Source: Manihot esculenta
Lineage: Eukaryota > Streptophyta > Magnoliopsida > Malpighiales > Euphorbiaceae
DNA length: 64,000 nucleotides
Reading direction: 5' to 3'
NCBI RefSeq assembly: GCF_001659605.2
Contig: NC_035176.2
Span: forward strand, 22,606,847-22,670,846
In this document: positions 31,837 through 42,598 of the stretch, in pieces
Layout: each line of letters begins with the position of its first letter
Numbering within the stretch: the first letter of the stretch is position 1
Position numbers and translations under genes: made by a program
The notes under the pieces: model-generated
Databases searched by the model: none
What the model was told of the DNA's origin: nothing
What the model saw: only the letters and a program-made list of their open reading frames with translations

Positions 31837-34343
31837 TGTAACGACCCGAAAATCGGACCGCTACCGGCGCTAGGATCCAGATTGACTTAAGGTCGCCGGG
31901 ACCCGTAGCAAGCCTAGCATACGTCCTGTACATCTGGTATAATCCCATACATGATCAAACATAAGCATAAAAACTTTAAAACATAAAACTGTAAACTTTT
32001 TCTTTCTTTCATACACCAAGCTTAACCTGTGCATGCACAACTCATAATCATAAACCCCAACACTAGAGTTCTCATCAACTACTCACGTGGGGCAACATAC
32101 ATTAAGCTTGGCTGTCATACCTCATATAAAACATACATAAGGACCATGTACAAAGGGATTAACCACACTTCTAGGGCAAAGCACAACTCTAACTATTACA
32201 TTACATTATAACATATTGCATTTCGTTACATATCTTTACAATACATCATGTCCACTACTAATCTATTACATAAACATGACCATAGACATAACCTTCTGAT
32301 CTCCTGACTAACTCTGACCCTGCAAACCTGGGGTTAGGGGAGAGGGGTGAGCTATAAAGCCTAGTGAGCAGAACTATAGAGAAAAACAGTTTATTATATC
32401 ATATGCTTTCATGACATGCATCACATCACAAACAATACACATCAAGGATGAATTCGTCACCATTAGCCCTTTTCATAAAAATCTCATCTCATAACAAGTC
32501 CAACAATGCTCTATGCCAGGGGCGATACGGCCATGCCTGGACTTCACATAACTCTATGCCAGGGGCGATACGGCCACACCTGGACTTCTTTTACTCTATG
32601 CCAGGGGCGATACGGCCACACCTGGTCTTTCCATCTCTATGCCAGGGGCGATACGGCCACACCTAGTCTTTCCATCTCATATCATGCCATACATGTCCTA
32701 TCATGTCATATCATGTCACATCATACTGAGAGCTAATGGATCATCCAATATTCATCCATATCATCATCACCGTATTATGCAATGCAACATATTCGTGAAC
32801 TCTAATGCAAATAACCTATTACATAATCATGGTATTCGTGATGCATGACCATACTTAGAACATTTAATTTCTTTGATATTAACAAGAGTTATGTTCTACT
32901 CACCTTGACTAGCTCTGGACCGACTCTAAAGCAGCTAACACTGCTAAACACCTTGGTTCCTCGGGTCCAGTCCTACACAAGTGGACTCCAGTGAGGTGCC
33001 AAACACACTCTAAACAACTCATAAACAACTCCCCAAAAACCCCCTAAAACATCATAGAAACATGCATACAGAACACTCATGAAAGGGCTGGACAGGGCAC
33101 TTTCGGCGGCTGAAGGTCCCTTCCAGAGACGAAAGTCATGCAGGTTCGGGGGCACCTTCGGCGGCCGAACCCTCTCTCTAGAGACGAAAGTCAGGCACTT
33201 TCGACGGCCGAACATCACCTTCGGCGGCCGAAAGTCTGCTCCAGCTCCGAAACACAACTTTCGGGGGCAAGATTTGGCGGCCAATCCATGCATCCATAGG
33301 CAGGTTCGGCGGCCGAACCTGAGTTCATCCAGAACTCAGCCTCATGCACCAACAGCCTCCCAAACCATTTCAAACACCCCAAAACAAGCACCCAGCTTCT
33401 TAAAACCAAGCATTACCCCTTAACCATGCATAAAGGAGCTTAACAACTAGATTAAACTCCAAAAACAACATCAAAAGAATACATAGATAGCTTATGACCC
33501 ACATAGGCCAAAAGCATCAAAACAACCCATAATCTCACTTGCTCTTTCCCAATCATGAATACACTCTCCCACATGCATAAACTAGCTCAAACCTTCAACA
33601 TAACATCACATAAACACACATTGGGCACAAAACCCACATAAACCCTAACATGCATATCTACCCATACTCAAGCATTAAAACTCCTTAAAACTTCATTAAA
33701 ACATAAAGGAAAGCATAGATCTACACTTACCTCTTGAAGATCGAGGGTTGGTGTGATCTCTAACTTGGAGATGGGAGGAAACAAACCCCTTGGGTCTCCA
33801 AGCTCCAAACTTGATCTTTGAACTCAAAACTCTTCAAAACAACCATGTAACTTATAAAAACGTGAAGGATTGAAGAAAAAACATGAAAATGACTAGAGGA
33901 GGACATGAACACACCTGAGCTCAAGAATGGGGAGAAAACTCGCCCATTTTCGGTCTGAGGGCCTTTTATAGGTGGCCTGGTCGACTACCTTCGGCAGCCT
34001 AACATGCCTCCTAAACTCATGCATGTTCGGCGGCCGAACTTGAGGTTTAGTGGCCGAATCTGGTTTCTTCCCTCACACTTTCGGAAGCCTAAAGCACTCC
34101 CGAAATAGCCCCATGTTCGGCGGCCGAACTTGACTTTCGGCGGCCGAACCTGGTAAATGCCTCCTTAGCCTATTCTTTTCAAAACTCAATTCTTTTTCAT
34201 CTAAATCCATGAAATCAGTAAAAACATTTTAGAAACACATTTTAACCCTCTAGAAGACTCTTGCATCATCAAAATTCCAGATTCCAACGGAGATTCCGCC
34301 GGAAGGTAGGGATTCCGATGCCGAAATCTAGCCGGGTATTACA
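31837..34343 (-). repeat. 3' LTR of element C
   Basis: On the minus strand it runs TGTAATACCCGGC to GGGTCGTTACA. It contains a TATA box (CCTATAAAAGG, complement of about 33963-33973) and two clusters of the TTCGGCCGCCGAA motif (sense orientation). One is at about 33975-34150, upstream of the TATA box, and one at about 33095-33320. It also has a four-copy minisatellite at 32511-32680. By hand count six exact 13-mers remain. Confidence 0.92.
32511..32680. repeat. Four-copy 41-43 bp minisatellite in the element C 3' LTR
   Basis: Copies start at 32511, 32554, 32596 and 32637 with CTATGCCAGGGGCGATACGG. Each contains CCAGG and CCTGG about 25 bp apart, an imperfect hairpin. The other LTR has the same four copies at 39256-39425. 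Confidence 0.92.
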
Positions 34344-34594
34344 TTCTTCCCCCCTTTAAGAACATTCATCCCCGAATGTTCAAACAAACAGGCACATGCA
34401 TATACATAACATAAGCACAAACATAACAACACATAAACTCTAGCCTATAAAGAAATACGGTATTACTGGAGTATGACCTATCGGTCTCCTAGGTGCACTT
34501 TTCATCTTAAGGTGATTCTAAGGGACTTGCACCATCGAGATTTCCTTGTTTCCACACTTTCTGACTTGTGTGTCTGCGGTCCGTACTTAGCTGC

Positions 34595-36669
34595 TCAGCA
34601 TAGGTGAGATCTTCTACGATCTCCACCTCTGGTTCCTTCAAGAACCTCACTCGGGCCCGACACAAACTCGTATACCGTGGAAACATGGAAAAACAGATGG
34701 TTTTCTTCCATTGAAGTAGGTAAATCTAACTCGTGGGATACATTCCCAATCCTTTGCAGGGTTTCAAAAGGTCCAATGTATTTGAGAGCTAATTTACCTT
34801 TTTGCCCATAACGAATCACTCTCTCTTTAGGAGACACCTCCAGCAAACCTCAACTTCCTCGAGAACTTCAACATGCTTCCGCTGCACACTCTGACAAAAC
34901 TCTTCTCTCTTATGAAACTCTACATGCCTCTTGTGGACAATTTCATAACTCTCCTGCTGACTCACAGCAGTTCTGATTCCTCTTTTTCTGACCATGCAGT
35001 TCTTACCCATTTTCTCTGCCTCAGATTCTCCTCCCTTGACTCAAGATGTATTGCAAGCTCTTTCGATCTGTAAGGATCTGCCATCATACCTTATACAGGT
35101 ATCGCCTCCACATCTTGAGTGCAGAGATTACCATCGCTATCTTTAGATCAAGTGTAAGATGATTCAACTCATGCTTCTTCAGCTACCTAGAAGCATAAGC
35201 AATCATCCTACCACTTCACACTTACACACAATCTAGTTCCACCCGGAACACATCACAGGACACTGTGAAATCTTCATTTTTGGCGGACAGAGCCACCACT
35301 GGTGCTGACATCAGTAAACCACACAACCCTCTGATTCTTCTTGATCCATCTGGCCATGGGAGTGGCAACTCTAAAGAAGTTCTAGATGAACCTCCAGTAG
35401 GTAACCTGCCCAACCCGAGAAGCTCTTGATCTTAGTTACTACAATGGGCCTGGGCTAGTTAGCTACAACTTCAACTTTCTCGGGTCTACTTCACTTTTCC
35501 CTTTTATTTTTTTTTTCGACATACCATGACCCAAGAAAGGTATGCTCCTTGACCGGAAATCACATTTGGAGAACTGGGCATCCAAGCCATGTTCTCTCAG
35601 GATCTGCAATCCTGATTTCAGGTAATGGGCATACTCTTCTGCATTTCTGGAACTCACCGAGGTACCGTCAATGAAGACAATAATGGAGTGATCCAGAAAC
35701 TGACTAAAACTCTGCTTATGAGATCCATGAATGCTGTAGGGGCATTCATTAACCCGAACGACATTCCTAGAAGCTCATAGTGCCCATATCTGGTTCTAAA
35801 CACTGTTCTCTATACATCTTCTTCCTTGATCTTAACTGATGGTACCTGGACTTCAGATCTATCTTGGAAAGGCAACCAGCTCCTGCTAGCTGGATTAAAA
35901 TAGATCATCGAGCCAAGGTAATAAATACTTATTCTGGGTAGTGACTTTGTTCAACGACTTGTAGTCGACACAAAGTCCTAGGGATCCATCCTTCCTCCTC
36001 ATAACAACTCTGGAACACCCCAAGGCGAAGTGCTCAGTCGGATGAAAACCCTCAACTACTTACTCTTACAACATGCTCTTCCTACTACTTTAATTCTGCA
36101 GGTGCCATCCTGTAGGGAGGGGTAGAGACGGGTCTGGTCCCTATCATCACTTTCATTTCAAATTCTATCTCCCTAACAGATGGTACACCTAGCAGCTCGT
36201 CTGGAAAAACATCTAAAAACTCACTACTGGTACAGAGGCGGCTCCCTGACATGACTACTGAACTCTCCTGTACGAGCTAGAAACACTGACAACCTCTCCT
36301 GGCCAACTTACGAGCCTGCAGGGCTGATATCCAACCTCTAGGTATCCCCACTCTGTCCCCCTCAAAGGACTACCTTTGATCCATCCAGACCTCTGAACAT
36401 GACTACCTTGTCTCTGCAGACCCAGGTAGCACCACTAGTAGAAGAACCAATCCAACCCTAGAATGACGTCAAACAGTCAAATCTAGAACCGCTAGGCCAG
36501 CTGGAAGGCATCTACTCACACATACTCTGACTATAGCGGCAGACTGACTCCGCCACTGATGGATCACACTTAGTTCCACTGACCCAAAGGGAATACCCTA
36601 ACCCAAAAGCTATCAACCCAACCTATCTACGGCTCTCGAAGCCACATGGAAAGAGAGACACATCAGGGT
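34595..36669 (-). pseudogene. Element C pol remnant: protease, RT and C-terminal domain, heavily broken
   Basis: In minus order: a protease start DVYAFVNP near 36690-36660, where the usual active-site Asp-Pro-Gly is destroyed. Next is the linker to RT with FLDVFPDELLGVPSVREIEF (about 36210-36150) and PPYRMAPAELK. RT pieces follow with a VDYKSLNKVTTQ-like motif near 35960, VFIDG at the catalytic box (YxDD expected) near 35680, and AQFSKCDF in 35657-35463. RNase H and most of integrase are absent. 34846-34595 keeps KLALKYIGPFETLQRIG and FHVSTVYEF, the integrase C-terminal domain. Confidence 0.8.
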
Positions 36670-38133
36670 TCACAAAAGCATACACATCAAACATAAGAGA
36701 GTGAGATTACCTGTCACCATCATGTCCGATGTGTTAGCCTCTTGCTGCGTCATGGAGAAGATCCGAGCTGGAACTGATGGACCTTCACCTAGGGAACCTG
36801 CTGAAGAAGGGGCCGTCCCCCTTCCTCTGCCTCGACCACTACCCTGAAACATGGCTGGAGCTGATGGCTGTTCCATACTGCCTGGAGTTGTCTGATGGAA
36901 CGGTACCATAAAAGCTGCCTTAGGACACTCCCGAGCTATGTGTCCCTCCTGGCCGCATCTATAACATGCTGTAGTCCCAAACCGATAGACTCCCTTATGC
37001 GGCCTACCGCACCTTGCACACTCTGCAACCTCTGTGCTTGAGCTTGAGCCTCCTCCTAATCCCAGACCAGACTTTATCCGATTCCAGAACTTGTTCTTCT
37101 TTGATCTTCTGAGACCTCTGTCTCCCTTCTTACTTTTCGTGACATCCTCGCCCAGAGAGGAGAGATTAGCATCACTCGTCCCCGGGATTTTGAGACCCAA
37201 AGACTGTGCCACAGACTGCTTAACTGTCCCTTGGATAATGGCACTAGCCTCCATTCTCCGTGCCATATCTACTATAGCATGGAAGCTCTCCCTTTCTGCT
37301 GATTGAATCAACGAGGAATACCTGGAGTGAAGTTTCATAACATATCTCCTAGACTTCTTCAGGTCTGTGTCAAGACCTTGTCCTGAAAACGGCAACAAGT
37401 CCAGGAACCTGTATGTAAACTCATCTACACTCATCTCTTCCGTCTGTCTTAGTTGCTCAAACTCAATCATCTTCAGTTCTCTGGAACTATCTGGAAAAGC
37501 CCATCTTGTAAACTCATTGGCAAACTGTTCCCAGGATAAGCTTTCAAACCTTGGGTCCACATAGTTTTTAAACCATTCCCTTGCCTTCTTGCATTTCAAT
37601 GTGAACCCTGCCATCTGAATGGCTCTACTGTCATTTGCTCCCAACTCATCAGTTATCATCTTCACCGTTCTGAGGTACTCAAAAGGGTCATCACCTGTTT
37701 CAAACTTGGGGGCATCCAACTTCAGATAGTCCGTCATCTTTACCTTACCCCCAACTGATGAGCTAGGTTTGGGTGTTTGGGCATCAGGGACAAATGGCTC
37801 TGCTGGTGGAGGAGGAGGTGCAGCATTCCCTGGGTTAGGGTTTGCTGGACCTGGATAGAAGGGTGAGGGTGGAAACATGGGGTATTGTGGGTATGGTGGG
37901 TAAAAGGGAGGGTAGGGCATAAAGGTGGGGTATGGGTTACAGCTAGAGAAATCCGACGTGCTTCCCATCGGATACCTTGGCCCCTGAGGATAGGGTGTAT
38001 ACTGTGGTGGAACAAAGCCCGAGGCCTGAGTGCCTCCGTGGGACTCTCCCATATCTTCTTCTGACATACTCACGCCCAAACTACTATCTCTTCTCTGGTT
38101 ATCCTCCTCTGTTCCCATCACATCCGCTGACAT
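36670..38133 (-). CDS. Gag polyprotein of element C (capsid/nucleocapsid), 487 codons open
   Basis: The product would form the retrotransposon particle and bind its RNA. Residues 1-110 are acidic, then very rich in Pro, Tyr and Phe (PYPPFYPPYPQYPMFPP). Residues about 135-290 are the retrotransposon gag capsid domain (LKLDAPKFETGDDPFEYLRT, AREWFKNYVDPRF, MSVDEFTYRFLDLLPF). A basic segment with KSKKGDRGLRRSKKNK precedes a zinc knuckle CYRCGQEGHIAREC (about residue 392) with all four ligands. An RGRGRGTAP stretch follows. The ATG lies about 430 bp after the primer site. The frame ends early: a shift near 36690 puts the following protease in another frame, so no Gag-Pol fusion can form. Confidence 0.85.
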   Translation of the reverse strand: MSADVMGTEEDNQRRDSSLGVSMSEEDMGESHGGTQASGFVPPQYTPYPQGPRYPMGSTSDFSSCNPYPTFMPYPPFYPPYPQYPMFPPSPFYPGPANPNPGNAAPPPPPAEPFVPDAQTPKPSSSVGGKVKMTDYLKLDAPKFETGDDPFEYLRTVKMITDELGANDSRAIQMAGFTLKCKKAREWFKNYVDPRFESLSWEQFANEFTRWAFPDSSRELKMIEFEQLRQTEEMSVDEFTYRFLDLLPFSGQGLDTDLKKSRRYVMKLHSRYSSLIQSAERESFHAIVDMARRMEASAIIQGTVKQSVAQSLGLKIPGTSDANLSSLGEDVTKSKKGDRGLRRSKKNKFWNRIKSGLGLGGGSSSSTEVAECARCGRPHKGVYRFGTTACYRCGQEGHIARECPKAAFMVPFHQTTPGSMEQPSAPAMFQGSGRGRGRGTAPSSAGSLGEGPSVPARIFSMTQQEANTSDMMVTGNLTLLCLMCMLL

Positions 38134-38566
38134 ACCACCATGAACTGATCTCCTCCGACTTGCCTCAAAAGACCTTCTAAGGTCCCTTGATGTACCTTCT
38201 CTGCTTGTTCTACAAGATCTTGCCCTCTACAGAGAAGGAGGATGGGCGTCCATTCCCTCATTCTCTGGCGGAGTTCCAGTCAATCTTATAGATCGATGAG
38301 TTCCTCTCATCTTGACTTCTGAAAGCATAACATACCACATAACATTAGCATCATACGGTCCATGTGGAAACACATGAACCTACCTCACATACATCACATA
38401 CATAGCATAACATTAATGCACATGCATATCATCATGGCATTTCACATCATCATACAAGACAGGACTCCACATCCTATCCTAGTGGACATGATCTCTCCTA
38501 TTGTGCTTGCCCTTCTATAACCTCTATGAGACCGACACACTATAGGTCCAACCATTTGAACCTAGG

Positions 38567-38578
38567 GCTCTGATACCA
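38567..38578 (-). promoter_or_regulatory. Primer binding site, tRNA-Met (element C)
   Basis: The complement reads TGGTATCAGAGC, three bases from the LTR edge at 38582. Confidence 0.92.
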
Positions 38579-38581
38579 TTC

Positions 38582-41108
38582 TGTAACGACCCGAAAATCG
38601 GACCGCTACCGGCGCTAGGATCCAGATCGACTTAAAGTCACCGGGACCCATAGCAAGCCTAGCATACGTCCTGTACATCTGGTATAATCCCATACATGAT
38701 CAAACATAAGCATAAAAACTTTAAAACATAAAACTGTAAACTTTTTCTTTCTTTCATACACCAAGCTTAACCTGTGCATGCACAACTCATAATCATAAAC
38801 CCCAACACTAGAGTTCTCATCAACTACTCACGTGGGGCAACATACATTAAGCTTGGTTGTCATGCCTCATATAAAACATACATAAGGACCATGTACAAAG
38901 GGATTAACCACACTTTTAGGGCAAAGCACAACTCTAACTATTACATTACATTATAACATATTGCATTTCGTTACATATCTTTACAATACATCATGTCCAC
39001 TACTAATCTATTACATAAACATGACCATAGACATAACCTTCTGATCTCCTGACTAACTCTGGCCCTGCAAACCTGGGGTTAGGGGAGAGGGGTGAGCTAT
39101 AAAGCCTAGTGAGCAGAACTATAGAGAAAAACAGTTTATTATATCATATGCTTTCATGAAATGCATCACATCACAAACAATACACATCAAGGATGAATTC
39201 GTCACCATTAGCCCTTTTCATAAAAATCTCATCTCGTAACAAGTCCAACAATGCTCTATGCCAGGGGCGATACGGCCACGTCTGGACTTCACATAACTCT
39301 ATGCCAGGGGCGATACGGCCACACCTGGACTCCTTTTACTCTATGCCAGGGGCGATACGGCCACACCTGGTCTTTCCATCTCTATGCCAGGGGCGATACG
39401 GCCACACCTGGTCTTTCCATCTCATATCATGCCATACATGTCCTATCATGTCATATCATGTCACATCATACTGAGGGCTAATGGATCATCCAATATTCAT
39501 CCATATCATCATCACCGTATTATGCAATGCAACATATTCGTGAACTCTAATGCAAACAACCTATTACATAATCATGGAATTCGTGATGCATGAACATGCT
39601 TAGAACATTTAATTTCTTTGATATTAACAAGAGTTATGTTCTACTCACCTTGACTAGCTCTGGACCGACTCTGAAGCAGCTAACACTGCTAAACACCTTG
39701 GTTCCTCGGGTCCGGTCCTACACAGGTGGACTCCAATGAGGTGCCAAACACACTCTAAACAACTCATAAACAACTCCCCAAAAACCCCCTAAAACATCAT
39801 AGAAACATGCATACAGAACACTCATGAAAGGGCTGGACAGGGCACTTTCGGCGGCCGAAGGTCCCTTCCAGAGACGAAAGTCATGCAGGTTCGGGGGCAC
39901 CTTCGGCGGCCGAACCCTCTCTCCAGAGACGAAAGTCAGGCACTTTCGGCGGCCGAACATCACCTTCGGCGACCGAAAGTCTGCTCCAGCTCTGAAACAC
40001 AACTTTCGGGGGCAAGGTTTGGCGGCCAATCCATGCATCCATAGGCAGGTTTGGCGGCCGAAACCACCTTCGGCGGCCGAACCTGAGTTCATCCAGAACT
40101 CAGCCTCATGCACCAACAGCCTCCCAAACCATTTCAAACACCCCAAAAAAAGCACCCAACTTCTTAAAACCAAGCATTAGCCCTTAACCATGCATAAAGG
40201 AGCTTAACAACTAGATTAAACTCCAAAAACAACATCAAAAGCATACATAGATAGCTTATGACCCACATAGGCCAAAACCATCAAAACAACCCATAATCTC
40301 ACTTGATCTTTCCCAATCATGCATACACTCTCTCACATGCATAAACTAGCTCAAACCTTCAACATAACATCACATAAACACACATTGGGCACAAAACCCA
40401 CATAAACCCTAACATGCATATCTACCCATACTCAAGCATTAAAACTCCTTAAAACTTCATTAAAACATAAAGGAAAGCATAGATCTACACTTACCTCTTG
40501 AAGATCGAGGGTTGGTGTGATCTCTAACTTGGAGATGGGAGGAAACAAACCCCTTGGGTCTCCAAGCTCCAAACTTGATCTTTGAACTCAAAACTCTTCA
40601 AAACAACCATGTAACTTATAAAAAAGTGAAGGATTGAAGAAAAAAACATGAAAATGACTAGAGGAGGACATGAACACACTTGAGCTCAAGAATGGGGAGA
40701 AAACTCGCCCATTTTCGGTCTGAGAGCCTTTTATAGGTGGCCTGGTTGACTACCTTCGGTAGCCTAACATGCCTCCTAAACTCATGCATGTTCGGCGGCC
40801 GAACTTGAGGTTCGGCGGCCGAACCTGGTTTCTGCCCTCACACTTTCAGAAGCCTAAAGCACTCCTGAAACAGCCCCATGTTCGGCGGCCGAACTTGACT
40901 TTCGGCGGCCGAACCTGGCAAATGCCTCCTTAGCCTATTCTTTTCAAAACTCAATTCTTTTTCATCTAAAACCATGAAATCAGTAAAAACATTTTAGAAA
41001 CACATTTTAACCCTCTAGAAGACTCTGGCATCATCAAAATTCCAGATTCTAACGGAGATTCCGCCGGAAGGTAGGGTTTCCGATGCCGGAATCTAGCCGG
41101 GTATTACA
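38582..41108 (-). repeat. 5' LTR of element C
   Basis: 2527 bp. The TATA box CCTATAAAAGG is on the complement of 40727-40737. Motif clusters lie at about 40755-40920 (directly upstream of the TATA box) and 39845-40085. By hand count there are eight exact 13-mers plus variants. It has one more motif copy than the 3' LTR at 40044-40084. Minisatellite at 39256-39425. Reading frames within the LTR (39718-40173, 39824-40180) come from the GC-rich motif lacking stops and are not genes. Confidence 0.92.
39256..39425. repeat. Four-copy minisatellite in the element C 5' LTR
   Basis: Copies start at 39256, 39299, 39341 and 39382; same unit and spacing as 32511-32680. Confidence 0.92.
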
Positions 41109-42598
41109 ATTTCTTCCTAGCATCATTCAATTTTTCACTAAAGAAGGCAATAGGCCTATTAGACTGTGATAACACATCGCTAATCCCAACTCTATAAGAA
41201 TCACATTCAACCTCAAATAGTTTATCAAAATCAGGTAGACCAAGAATAGGGGCAGAAGTAAGTTTATCTTTAATCTCTTCAAATCTTTTGTTTGCAGTGT
41301 CAGTCCAAGTAAATTTCTGCACTATCTCTTTCTTCAAACAATCTGTGATAGGGGTAACAATACTGCTGAAAATTTTGATAAACCGCCGATAGAAAGTAAT
41401 AAGTCCATGAATACTGCGAACTTCTGAAATAGATTTGGGAATGGGCCAGTTCTGTATTGCTTCTACCTTCTTTTCATCAACATGTATCCTATCTACACTA
41501 ACAATAAATCCAAAAAAAAAGAACGTGCTCCGTCATATAGATGCATTTTTTAAAATTAATAACTAGCTCACTTTCTTGTAAGACTGTCATGACTTGACGA
41601 AGGTGCTGTAAATATTATTCTTTGCTATGACTAAAAATCAAGATGTCATCAAAATAAACAACCATAAATTTGTGTAAGAAAGGACGTAAAATCTGGTTCA
41701 TAAGTCGCATGAATGTGCTAAGTGCATTCGTCAAATCAAACGGCATAACCAGCTACACATACAAGCCTTCCTTAGTTTTTAAGGTTGTCTTCCATTCATC
41801 TCCCTCCTTAATCCGAAGTTGGTAGTAGCCACTTTTAAAGTCGATCTTAGAAAAGACTTTAGACCCTGATAACTGATCCAACATGTTATCCAGTTGAGGA
41901 ATAGGAAATCAATATTGAACCATAATTTTGTTGATGGCTCTGCTATCCATGCACATTCTCCAAGTTCCATCTTTCTTTGGAACCAATAAGGCAGGAACTC
42001 CGCAGGAGCTAATGCTCTCCCGAATATGCCTCTTCTTCAATAACTCTTCAACCTATTCTTGGAAGAGTTCACTCTCTTTTGGACTCATCTTGTAATGAGG
42101 TAGATTTGGTAATTTTGATCCAAGAATGAGATCAATCTGATGTTGAATATTTCGCAAAGGTGGAAGCTCTGAGGGTTCCTCCACTACCCTAGGAAACTCC
42201 TTCAATAGCATTGGTAAAGATGGTGCATACTCCACTGCCCCTTTTGTTCTCACCAGTAAAGCCAATGTGCCTCCAGATTTCTCAACTACGCCTGATAGCC
42301 TTTGCACCTCCGTAGAAACAGCAACAACAGTTTTTCCTTCCACTTTAGAATGTTTTGCAGAACCAAAAGGCAAAATAGTAATCTTCTTCCAATTCCATAT
42401 AAACATGTATAAATTCTCCTTCCCCTTATGCAATGATGAATATCAAACTGTAAAGGACGACCTAACAAAATTTCACGGCAATCCATAACCACAATATCAC
42501 AATTAACAGATTTAGTATAAGATTTATCGATCGAAATAGGCACACTGCAAATTCTATTGACTTCAATTGTTGGACCTTCCTTAATCCACCCAACTTTA
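41109..42598 (-). pseudogene. Element B protease, RT and RNase H start, broken
   Basis: From the right: ILLGRPLQFD (protease end, near 42460), then the long open part 42433-42053 with LPPLRNIQHQIDLILGSKLP. The RT follows with [16 protein letters not shown] sequence near 42000 and [12 protein letters not shown] read in another frame. The catalytic region is [11 protein letters not shown] near 41650-41680; here both Asp are kept, unlike element A. RNase H starts in 41337-41104 ([30 protein letters not shown]). Stops and shifts separate these pieces. Confidence 0.88.

Larger units (their letters stand above)
31837..41108 (-). mobile_element. Element C: Tekay/Del-like Ty3 retrotransposon with long LTRs and intact gag
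   Basis: 9272 bp, inserted in the RNase H region of element B with near-duplicate flanks ACTTC (31832-31836) and ATTTC (41109-41113). LTRs of 2507 and 2527 bp are almost identical over long stretches. The primer site is tRNA-Met and the purine tract is GGGGGGAAGAA on the minus strand (complement of 34344-34354). Only gag is open; pol is reduced and full of stops. Long LTRs and the gag type suggest the Tekay/Del chromovirus lineage. It probably moved with proteins supplied by relatives. Confidence 0.92.

Noticed and set aside
32511..32680. Regular short repeats considered as a CRISPR-like array
   Set aside because: The units are contiguous imperfect minisatellite copies without unique spacers, inside an LTR of a plant retrotransposon.
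37034..38180. Several plus-strand frames opposite element C gag
   Set aside because: They are shadows of the 487-codon gag on the minus strand, which has clear capsid and zinc-knuckle motifs.
39718..40180. Overlapping open frames on both strands (151 and 118 codons) in the C 5' LTR, repeated in the other LTRs
   Set aside because: They arise because the GC-rich 13-bp motif array lacks stop codons in several frames. Products are Arg/Pro-rich repeats, the frames are broken in sister LTRs, and no domain is seen.
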